A stretch of 19,099 bases of DNA. Source: CAYFHQ01 sp964342805. GTDB lineage: Bacteria; Bacillota; Clostridia; Peptostreptococcales; Acidaminobacteraceae. Positions 14,255 through 19,099 of this stretch are shown piece by piece (position 1 is the stretch's first letter; each line of letters begins with the position of its first letter). The stretch covers positions 1 to 19,099 of the forward strand of contig CAYFHQ010000075.1 in the NCBI GenBank assembly GCA_964342805.1, given 5' to 3'. The notes under the pieces were generated by a model, which did no database searches, was not told the DNA's origin, and saw nothing but the letters and a program-made list of their open reading frames with translations. The position numbers and the translations under genes are program-made.

Positions 14255-14370
14255 AAAAACTCCTTTCCACTTCCTTGTTTGTTGTCAAATTCACTTGAAG
14301 TGGCAACATGTCCTTGCTATGTGGTCAGTATAAAGTGTATTCTAACTATACAGTCAAGGAGGAATTTACT
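14255..14370. promoter_or_regulatory. Divergent regulatory region between trmO and the MerR-type gene
   Basis: This 116-base gap holds inverted repeats that could be operators. GTTGTCA (14281-14287) pairs with TGGCAAC (14301-14307) with one mismatch, CACTT-G-AAGTG lies at 14292-14302, and CCACTTC (14267-14273) matches GAAGTGG (14297-14303). On the plus strand TGGTCA (14322-14327), a 19-base spacer and TATACA (14347-14352) have the long spacer typical of MerR-controlled promoters, with GTATA/TATAC arms at 14328-14332 and 14347-14351. That promoter would give a start almost on the AAGGAGG site, so it is tentative. Confidence 0.4.
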
Positions 14371-15207
14371 ATGGAGTTTTCAACAGCCGAAAATTACTTC
14401 AAAATCAGTGAGGTTGCCCGGTTGACCAATGTCACCAGGCAGACCCTGATCTTTTATGACAAAAAAGACCTGGTCAAACCTGCCTTTGTGGACACCAACC
14501 AGTACCGCTACTATACGGTTGCACAAATTCATTTGATCCAAATCATTAATATGCTCAAGGAATTTGACGTTCCCCTGAAAACCATTAAATTTTACCTCCA
14601 TAACAAGGACAAGGACCAGCTTATGGACCTCCTGAATTCCGTCCAACAGGACATGGTGACCCGGATTGAACGGACTAAAAACTACTTGCAAATCATTGAC
14701 CAGAAAAAGGCCCTCCTTCAAAAAAGTATGGAGGACCTCAGTGAGGACCAAGTGATTTTTGAAGACAGGCCAGCCATAGAGGTCCTTACCAGCGAGCGGC
14801 TAACAGTGGCAGACCAAGGTGAAGGCCACTTCCAAAAGGCCCATGACTTTGAAAAGAAACTCCACCAGGTGGGCTTGATTGGCCTGGGCCTCAATACCAT
14901 TGTTGAACAAGACTTTGTTACTCGGGACTACCAAAACCATATTTCCTACTTCTGCGTTCCCCTGAGTAGCCCCCGACGGGACCTCAAGACCCGAATGATC
15001 CCAGCTGGCACCTACGCTGTCACCTACCACCACGGCAAGTTCCAGAGTGCCAACAAGGCCTATGTACGATTAATTGACACCATATCATCCAGCGGATACG
15101 TCATCGACGGCGACTCCTATGAGACCATCATTTCCAACTTTCTTACAGAGGACGACGACGCTGACTACCGCTTGGAGATTGCTGTTAAAGTGAAAAAAAG
15201 TGACTGA
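14371..15207 (+). CDS. MerR family regulator with GyrI-like effector-binding domain (BmrR/BltR type)
   Basis: A 278-residue protein. The N-terminal MerR winged helix-turn-helix covers about residues 10-75: FKISEVARLTNVTRQTLIFYDKKDLVKP, then YRYYTVAQIHLIQII. A coiled-coil dimerisation helix follows (about 80-122). A C-terminal GyrI-like/SRPBCC-type effector domain (about 125-278) includes RMIPAGTYAVTYHHGKF and the ending DADYRLEIAVKVK. This is the architecture of multidrug sensors such as BmrR, which activate efflux genes when they bind a hydrophobic cation. The frame is open 21 codons further upstream, but ATG 14371 has AAGGAGG at the right distance and the homologous part begins just after it. 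It diverges from trmO-MATE, which is the likely target. No ligand can be named. Confidence 0.92.
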   Translation: MEFSTAENYFKISEVARLTNVTRQTLIFYDKKDLVKPAFVDTNQYRYYTVAQIHLIQIINMLKEFDVPLKTIKFYLHNKDKDQLMDLLNSVQQDMVTRIERTKNYLQIIDQKKALLQKSMEDLSEDQVIFEDRPAIEVLTSERLTVADQGEGHFQKAHDFEKKLHQVGLIGLGLNTIVEQDFVTRDYQNHISYFCVPLSSPRRDLKTRMIPAGTYAVTYHHGKFQSANKAYVRLIDTISSSGYVIDGDSYETIISNFLTEDDDADYRLEIAVKVKKSD

Positions 15208-15254
15208 ATCACATAACCAATGGGGCTAGGGTAAAAAAGTCAAGGTATAAGAAA

Positions 15255-15292
15255 AGGCAAGGCCAATGCGCATCTTCACATTGGCCTTGCCT
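15255..15292. terminator. Bidirectional terminator between the MerR-type and PRPP synthetase genes
   Basis: A perfect 14-bp stem, AGGCAAGGCCAATG (15255-15268) with CATTGGCCTTGCCT (15279-15292), has a 10-base loop. It is flanked by AAAA on the left and AAATTCATTTC on the right, so the U tract is better on the minus strand. It lies between convergent genes. Confidence 0.8.
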
Positions 15293-15339
15293 AAATTCAT
15301 TTCATTCTTGTTTTCAATTTGTCCGTCTCCGGTGAGGTC

Positions 15340-16467
15340 CTACTCTCCAGACACGTCCTCACCCTTGTTGACCTTCTCCACCAAGCGGCGGATCAACTGG
15401 GTTGAGTCCAGAAGGGGGGCAACGGACTGGTCCAAGTTCAGGGTTTCGATGACATTGGCTGCAAAGCCGGACATGTCTACCTCTGAGAACCATTTTCGTT
15501 GTTTGATCTCCTCAGGTACATAACTCAAGTTGGTTGCAAACACCCGGTCCAAGAGGCCTTCCTCATAATAGAGGTCAAACTTTTCTGGTCCACTGGTAAA
15601 GAGGGCAAAGGTCACAGCCACAAAGACTTTATTGGCTCCCCGGCTCTTGAGTTCTTTACAAATATCAAAGACCGACTGGCCTGAGGCGATCATGTCGTCA
15701 ACAATCAGGACATTACAGCCCTTCACGTCTCGACCTAAATAATCGTGTTGGACAATGGGATTCTTGCCGTCTACCACTTGGGAATGGTCTCGTCTCTTGT
15801 AGAAGAGGCCTGTGTCCACGCCCAGGTTGCTGGAATAGTAGAGGGCCCGGTCCATGGCTCCCGTGTCAGGGGAAATGACGACGAAGTTTTCCGCATGGAC
15901 AATCATGTCCTTTTCTTCCGTTAACAAGGCCTTGATGATCTTATAACTGGGGTGCAGGTTCTCAAAGGAAATGAGGGGCACCGCATTTTGAATGGTTGGG
16001 TCGTGGGCGTCAAAGGTAATAATGTCCTTTACACCCAGGCGTTCAAATTCTTGTAGGGCCAGGGCACAGTCCAGGGACTCCCGGCTCTTTCTTCTGTGTT
16101 GGCGTGACGCATATAGGAGCGGCAGGATTAATGTAATCCGCCGTGCCTTGCCCGCAATGGCCGACAAGACCCGCTTAATGTCCTGCAAGTGGTCGTCTGG
16201 GCTCATGCGGTTCTCAAAACCGAACATCTTGTAGGTACACCCGTAGTTGCCCACGTCACAGAGGATGTAGACGTCCTTGCCACGGATGGACTCCTTAATC
16301 ACAACTTTTCCTTCCCCATTGGAAAATCGAACTTCATCAATATTGACTAAGTGAGACTCATTTTTTCTCTTTGCAGACAACTTGGTGTCTATGGGTTCTG
16401 CAATGTCTTTACAACTCTTCATGGCTATAATCGCCAGGTCGCCATAGGGCAATTTATCGTAGCTCAC
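15340..16467 (-). CDS. prs: Ribose-phosphate pyrophosphokinase (PRPP synthetase), long form
   Basis: A 375-residue protein related to PRPP synthetase, which makes 5-phosphoribosyl 1-diphosphate from ribose 5-phosphate and ATP for nucleotide, His and Trp synthesis. RFSNGEGKVVIKESIRGKDVYIL (about 47-69) corresponds to the conserved N-terminal part. ILPLLYASRQHRRKSRES (about 114-131) holds the ATP-binding Arg-Gln, FDAHDPTIQN (152-161) gives the metal-binding D-x-H, and NVLIVDDMIASGQS (252-265) is the PRPP-binding loop. The usual bacterial enzyme is about 315 residues. This one has an extended N-terminus, insertions and a longer tail, and FDAHDPT replaces the usual DLHA. It is probably the long paralogous group known from some Firmicutes, perhaps with different regulation. 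The start is GTG 16465-16467 with a GGGGAGGA site. Confidence 0.85.
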   Translation of the reverse strand: MSYDKLPYGDLAIIAMKSCKDIAEPIDTKLSAKRKNESHLVNIDEVRFSNGEGKVVIKESIRGKDVYILCDVGNYGCTYKMFGFENRMSPDDHLQDIKRVLSAIAGKARRITLILPLLYASRQHRRKSRESLDCALALQEFERLGVKDIITFDAHDPTIQNAVPLISFENLHPSYKIIKALLTEEKDMIVHAENFVVISPDTGAMDRALYYSSNLGVDTGLFYKRRDHSQVVDGKNPIVQHDYLGRDVKGCNVLIVDDMIASGQSVFDICKELKSRGANKVFVAVTFALFTSGPEKFDLYYEEGLLDRVFATNLSYVPEEIKQRKWFSEVDMSGFAANVIETLNLDQSVAPLLDSTQLIRRLVEKVNKGEDVSGE

Positions 16468-16505
16468 TTGGTCCTCCCCGATTCTTCTTTAGTATCCTTA
16501 CCTAC

Positions 16506-16539
16506 CCTATATTCTATGTCCAACCATCCGACAAGACAA
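16506..16539 (-). promoter_or_regulatory. Candidate promoter(s) of the PRPP synthetase gene
   Basis: On the minus strand two overlapping options both have 17-base spacers. One is TTGTCT (complement of 16534-16539) with TAGAAT (16511-16516). The other is TTGTCG (16529-16534) with TATAGG (16506-16511). Either would start transcription about 40 bases before the GTG codon. No clear promoter was found for the divergent VOC gene in the same gap. Confidence 0.45.
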
Positions 16540-16600
16540 CACCCTGTGGGCAAAAGTCCATTTGCGGGTATCAATAGCCTATAAGAAAGGAGTTTGTGTA

Positions 16601-17008
16601 ATGAAAATCACGTTGGTTAGTATACCCGTAACGGACCAAAACAAAGCACTGACTTTCTATACAGACGTTCTTGGCTTTGTCAAAAAACATGATATTCCCA
16701 TCGGCGACGCCCGGTGGTTGACAGTGGTTTCTCCTGAGAATCCCAACGGCCCTGAGTTGCTTCTTGAACCCAATGGTGAATACCCGGCCATGAAAAACCT
16801 CAAGGAACAGCTCTACAAGGACCGGATTCCATTTACAGCCTTCCAGGTAGACCGTTTGTCAGAGGAAATTCAAAAATTAGAAAAACAAGGGGTCACCATC
16901 GTTCAGCCACCTACAGAAAGCCCCGGTGCCATTGAAGCCATTATCGACGACACCTGCGGCAACTTGATCGCTCTCTACGAGGAAACCGGCACTGTTTTAT
17001 TGGAATAG
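16601..17008 (+). CDS. VOC (glyoxalase/bleomycin resistance) family protein
   Basis: A 135-residue single-domain vicinal oxygen chelate protein. The two beta-alpha-beta-beta-beta modules are visible as MKITLVSIPVTDQNKALTFYTDVLGF (residues 1-26) and IPFTAFQVDRLSEEIQKLEKQGV (about 79-101). The usual ending DTCGNLIALYEE contains the Glu often used to bind metal. The first-module His that glyoxalase I uses is not obvious (SIPVTD in its place), so a metal-independent binding or lyase role is possible. The specific function is unknown. ATG 16601 is chosen over an upstream in-frame start because AGAAAGGAG lies just before it. It is divergent from the PRPP synthetase gene and 101 bases upstream of a radical SAM gene. 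Confidence 0.87.
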   Translation: MKITLVSIPVTDQNKALTFYTDVLGFVKKHDIPIGDARWLTVVSPENPNGPELLLEPNGEYPAMKNLKEQLYKDRIPFTAFQVDRLSEEIQKLEKQGVTIVQPPTESPGAIEAIIDDTCGNLIALYEETGTVLLE

Positions 17009-17049
17009 ACACTAACCTAGGGGTAACTTACTACCCTACAAGTGCATAC

Positions 17050-17078
17050 TTGTGTAAGTCGATCTCTTTTAATACATT
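17050..17078 (+). promoter_or_regulatory. Candidate promoter of the radical SAM gene
   Basis: TTGTGT (17050-17055), a 17-base spacer and TACATT (17073-17078) form a moderate promoter about 30 bases before ATG 17110. The upstream part of the 101-base gap holds a short GTAAcTTAC palindrome and no terminator with a T tract, so read-through from the VOC gene is possible. Confidence 0.4.
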
Positions 17079-17109
17079 GATAGTAACAAATACAAAAGAG
17101 GATCTTACA

Positions 17110-17988
17110 ATGAAATATACTGGAACCACTTATCGGCCACCCTTGGAAGCAAACACACCCCTATTGCAAGTCACCACGGGTTGCGCCCACAATGAATGTA
17201 CCTTCTGCACCATGTACAAGGACATTCCCTTTACTACAGAACATATGGACCAAATAAAAAAAGACTTAAACGAGTTAAAGATGCGCTTTGGCAAACTTTC
17301 ACGGATTTTCCTCGTTAATGGGGATGCCTTCGTCTTGAGTACCCGCCGGCTAAGTGCCATAGCAGAGGCCATAATTGAGGTCTTTCCTGACATGGAGACC
17401 ATTTCCATGTACGCCTCCATTCGCAATATCCGGGACAAGTCTGACCAGGACCTTCTTGCACTCAAAAACCTGAGGATCAATGACCTTTGGGTGGGGCTGG
17501 AAACTGGACACGCCGACACCTTGACCTATTTGAACAAGGGCTATAGCCTAGAGGAGGCCTATGGCCAACTGGGTCGTCTCAACCAGGTGGACATCCGCTT
17601 CAATGGCATTTTCATGCTGGGCATTGCCGGGACTGGCAAGGGCCAAGCCAATGCCAGGGACACAGCTGCCCTGATAAATGAAACCAAGCCCCAACTGGTT
17701 GGCTTTACTTCATTAGGCGTCTTCCCGGGTAGCCAGTTAGAAGTTGACGTGAACAAGGGTCTCTTCACCACGGCAACAGAATTGGAAGTTTTAGAGGAAG
17801 AAAAAGCCCTCTTAGAACAGATCACCGTAGAAGGACTCCCCTTCTTCGCCAACCATCCCACCAATGCGGCCAGTGTGTCCGGCATTCTGCCCATGGACCG
17901 CAAGGCCATGATCCTGGAGATTGACGAGACCATTGCCATTATGGACCAGGACTTGTTGGAAGGGTCTTATCGGCGGTTTTCTTTGTAG
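17110..17988 (+). CDS. Radical SAM protein of unknown function
   Basis: A 292-residue protein. The cluster motif TTGCAHNECTFCTMY has Cys25, Cys30 and Cys33, that is CX4CX2C and not the standard CX3CX2C. The aromatic residue before the last Cys is kept. The rest follows the radical SAM barrel: IFLVNGDAFVLS, SMYASIRNIRDKS, and DLWVGLETGHADTLTYLNKGY (typical of Elp3/HemN-like and methylthiotransferase-like enzymes), with FNGIFMLGIAGTG near the barrel end. It should bind a [4Fe-4S] cluster and cleave S-adenosylmethionine, acting on an unknown substrate. No TRAM, B12-binding or second-cluster domain is seen. ATG 17110 is preferred to an upstream TTG at 17050 because AGAGGA lies before it and the homology begins at MKYTGTTYRPP. 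A terminator follows. Confidence 0.87.
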   Translation: MKYTGTTYRPPLEANTPLLQVTTGCAHNECTFCTMYKDIPFTTEHMDQIKKDLNELKMRFGKLSRIFLVNGDAFVLSTRRLSAIAEAIIEVFPDMETISMYASIRNIRDKSDQDLLALKNLRINDLWVGLETGHADTLTYLNKGYSLEEAYGQLGRLNQVDIRFNGIFMLGIAGTGKGQANARDTAALINETKPQLVGFTSLGVFPGSQLEVDVNKGLFTTATELEVLEEEKALLEQITVEGLPFFANHPTNAASVSGILPMDRKAMILEIDETIAIMDQDLLEGSYRRFSL

Positions 17989-18028
17989 GTGTTGCCGTTT
18001 GTTTGCAAAACTTCAACTACGCAGCTAT

Positions 18029-18058
18029 AAAAGGACATCACATTTGGGATGTCCTTTT
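18029..18058. terminator. Bidirectional intrinsic terminator between the radical SAM gene and the small minus-strand gene
   Basis: A perfect 11-bp stem, AAAAGGACATC (18029-18039) with GATGTCCTTTT (18048-18058), has an 8-base loop. TTTTGTGTTT follows on the plus strand and TTTTATAG on the minus strand, so it can serve both convergent genes. Confidence 0.85.
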
Positions 18059-18084
18059 GTGTTTGCTATGGTATGAATCAACAC

Positions 18085-18128
18085 GAGCTTTCGTCCACTT
18101 GTTGATCAAGCTTTTTAAGTGAAAGCTC
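18085..18128. repeat. Inverted repeat just downstream of the small cysteine-protein gene
   Basis: GAGCTTTC (18085-18092) and GAAAGCTC (18121-18128) pair perfectly, and CACTT (18096-18100) pairs with AAGTG (18117-18121) next to a small bulge. It lies nine bases past the stop of the minus-strand small gene. Without a T tract it is not a classical terminator. It could protect the 3' end of the mRNA. Confidence 0.5.
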
Positions 18129-18136
18129 AAGCGTCC

Positions 18137-18298
18137 CTAACCCTTGACCAACTTCAACTTCTGGTCCGGGCAAAACTCCTTGGTCTTCAGATCAATGTGT
18201 TCCAATTCCATTTCCTCCTCCGGGGCATGTCCGCTCCAGTAGGAGGGTACCTGGTGGGTAAAACCACAGGTTTCACATCTATAAAATACCGTTTCCAT
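18137..18298 (-). CDS. Small conserved-looking cysteine-containing protein (53 residues)
   Basis: From ATG 18296-18298, with an AAAGGA site seven bases before it, the gene encodes METVFYRCETCGFTHQVP and so on. The notable residues are CETCG (Cys8, Cys11), the aromatic YWSG, an acidic PEEEMELEH and a third Cys in FCPDQK near the end. The CxxC plus His and a later Cys could bind zinc or a metal, as in small zinc-ribbon proteins. The frame also runs upstream to 18340, but those 14 codons are low-complexity and the ribosome site favours the shorter form. It lies 64 bases downstream of the Nudix gene on the same strand, so it is probably co-transcribed with it. I cannot assign a function. Confidence 0.65.
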   Translation of the reverse strand: METVFYRCETCGFTHQVPSYWSGHAPEEEMELEHIDLKTKEFCPDQKLKLVKG

Positions 18299-18362
18299 GG
18301 CTTGTCCTTTCTTCTCTTTAGGGTTTACTTCTTTAAACACGTTTCCCTTAGACTCTTCTGCC

Positions 18363-19099
18363 TTACGCTCTTTCTCCTTGGGACCACTTGTACATGAGTG
18401 TCCGTGTGAGAGACTTTTCCTTTTCTGAAAGTGGTGGAAGTTCTTCAGCAGTAAACCAAGTGGCTTCCTGCAATTCTTCCTGGTCCAGCGTAACCTCAGT
18501 TGAACCTTCTACTTCAGCAAAAAATCCTGCTAAGAGTTCTCCCGTAGTTCCCCAGGGTTGGCTGGCAAAGTAAGAGATCTTGCCTATGGATAATCCAACT
18601 TCCTCCATGACCTCCCGGCGAACGGCGTCCTCAAAGGACTCACCAATTTCCACAAAGCCTGCAATGAGGGCATAGTGGGCATAGGCCCGGTTGGCATACT
18701 TAGTCAAAAGCAATTTGTCTCCATGGTGGACAGCCACAATAACCACAGGGCTGATCTGGGGATACTTGATCAAACCACAGGCCCCACAAGTCTTTGACCG
18801 GTTTTCCTTGGAAGAGGCCATGGGCTTTCCACACCGACCACAAAACTGATTGGTTTCATGCCAATGGTGGAGGTGGCAGGCAGTAAAGCCAATAAGACCA
18901 TACTTTTCGCTGTTGTCGCTAAAGAGTTGCCGCTTGTGCATAAAGGTATATGCCGGCCAATCCACTGGGTCCACTTTTCCTGTGTAGAGGAAGTAGTGGT
19001 CTTGGTCCACGGCAAACAAGTACATATAAGCGTCCTTTTCCACTGACGCTTGCCCTTCTATGTCCTGAAAAGTAGGAAAAGCAAGCAGTCCCCCCTCTG
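18363..19099 (-). CDS. nudC: NudC-like Nudix hydrolase (NAD+ diphosphatase family), 5' end outside window
   Basis: The frame is open to the right edge, giving at least 244 residues. An internal GTG at 19041-19043 could be mistaken for the start, but the upstream codons (GGLLAFPTFQDIEG) look like the normal N-terminal domain. Counting from that GTG, a zinc ribbon has Cys68, Cys71, Cys86 and Cys89 (FCGRCG...CGACG). The Nudix box GFVEIGESFEDAVRREVMEEVGL (129-151) fits GX5EX7REUXEEXGU. SQPW follows at 161-164, but the PFP continuation diagnostic of classical NudC (SQPWPFP) is replaced by GTTGELLAGF. The family hydrolyses NADH/NAD+ and removes NAD caps from RNA. The altered motif makes substrate preference uncertain. 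Confidence 0.88.
   Translation of the reverse strand, partial: EGGLLAFPTFQDIEGQASVEKDAYMYLFAVDQDHYFLYTGKVDPVDWPAYTFMHKRQLFSDNSEKYGLIGFTACHLHHWHETNQFCGRCGKPMASSKENRSKTCGACGLIKYPQISPVVIVAVHHGDKLLLTKYANRAYAHYALIAGFVEIGESFEDAVRREVMEEVGLSIGKISYFASQPWGTTGELLAGFFAEVEGSTEVTLDQEELQEATWFTAEELPPLSEKEKSLTRTLMYKWSQGERA

Noticed and set aside
14308..14370. N-terminal extension of the MerR-type regulator
   Set aside because: ATG 14371 has an ideal AAGGAGG site and the MerR homology begins directly after it. The upstream codons cover the intergenic regulatory region.
15266..15523. 85-codon plus-strand open frame over the PRPP synthetase end
   Set aside because: It overlaps the terminator and the antisense strand of a well-supported gene and has no recognisable protein features.
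1..19099. CRISPR array, insertion sequence, prophage, tRNA or rRNA
   Set aside because: No regularly spaced repeats, transposase or phage proteins, or recognisable RNA gene sequence was found on either strand when read by eye. A tRNA or Rfam scan would be the decisive test.

Overview
The window looks like a chromosomal stretch from an anaerobic, probably amino-acid-fermenting member of the Bacillota (Clostridia-like). The grounds are strong AGGAGG-type ribosome binding sites before nearly every gene, SigA-like promoters, compact divergently and convergently arranged operons separated by intrinsic terminators, and a complete four-subunit ferredoxin-dependent 2-oxoacid oxidoreductase operon. 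No rRNA, tRNA, CRISPR array, phage genes or insertion sequence was recognised. Genus or species cannot be assigned from the sequence alone.

Layout, left to right. (1) 1-768: the C-terminal part of a MATE efflux transporter, cut by the window edge, closed by a strong hairpin. (2) 966-2482, minus strand: a CHASE4-HAMP-GGDEF diguanylate cyclase gene broken by two in-frame TGA codons and one frameshift. It is divergent from an AraC-family regulator (2620-3531). (3) 3602-4083, minus strand: a RelE/ParE-type toxin-antitoxin pair with a visible promoter and a tandem repeat that could be its operator. (4) 4260-5889: two translationally coupled short-chain dehydrogenases. (5) 6085-8671: a VorDBAC/KorDABC-type operon (delta ferredoxin, alpha, beta with TPP site, gamma) with its own promoter, a hairpin in the leader, markedly different codon usage and a strong terminator. 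(6) 8793-11572, minus strand: a three-gene operon of a YtrA-type GntR regulator, a DUF1648/DUF5808 membrane protein and a lipoprotein alpha/beta hydrolase, with a near-consensus promoter and a palindrome at the -10 box. (7) 11777-12352: a DUF3841 protein with a good promoter. (8) 12419-14254, minus strand: TrmO (tRNA t6A methyltransferase) followed by a second, complete MATE transporter, divergent from a MerR/GyrI-like drug-sensing regulator (14371-15207). (9) 15340-16467, minus strand: a long-form PRPP synthetase. It is divergent from a VOC-family protein (16601-17008), which is followed by a radical SAM protein (17110-17988). (10) 18137-19099, minus strand: a small cysteine-containing protein and a NudC-like Nudix hydrolase that runs off the right edge.

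How the parts may work together. The oxoacid oxidoreductase operon is the metabolic core of the window: branched-chain or related 2-oxoacids would be oxidised to acyl-CoA with reduced ferredoxin as product. Much of the rest is environmental response: two MATE pumps, a MerR-type multidrug sensor beside the TrmO-MATE pair, a GntR-controlled envelope operon whose DUF1648 member belongs to the superfamily that includes SdpI-type immunity proteins, and a toxin-antitoxin pair. I see no obviously unprecedented multi-gene system. The best candidates for new biology are the GntR-DUF1648/DUF5808-lipoprotein hydrolase operon and the TrmO-MATE/MerR-GyrI divergon. Minor leads are the DUF3841 gene, the long PRPP synthetase and the small cysteine protein.
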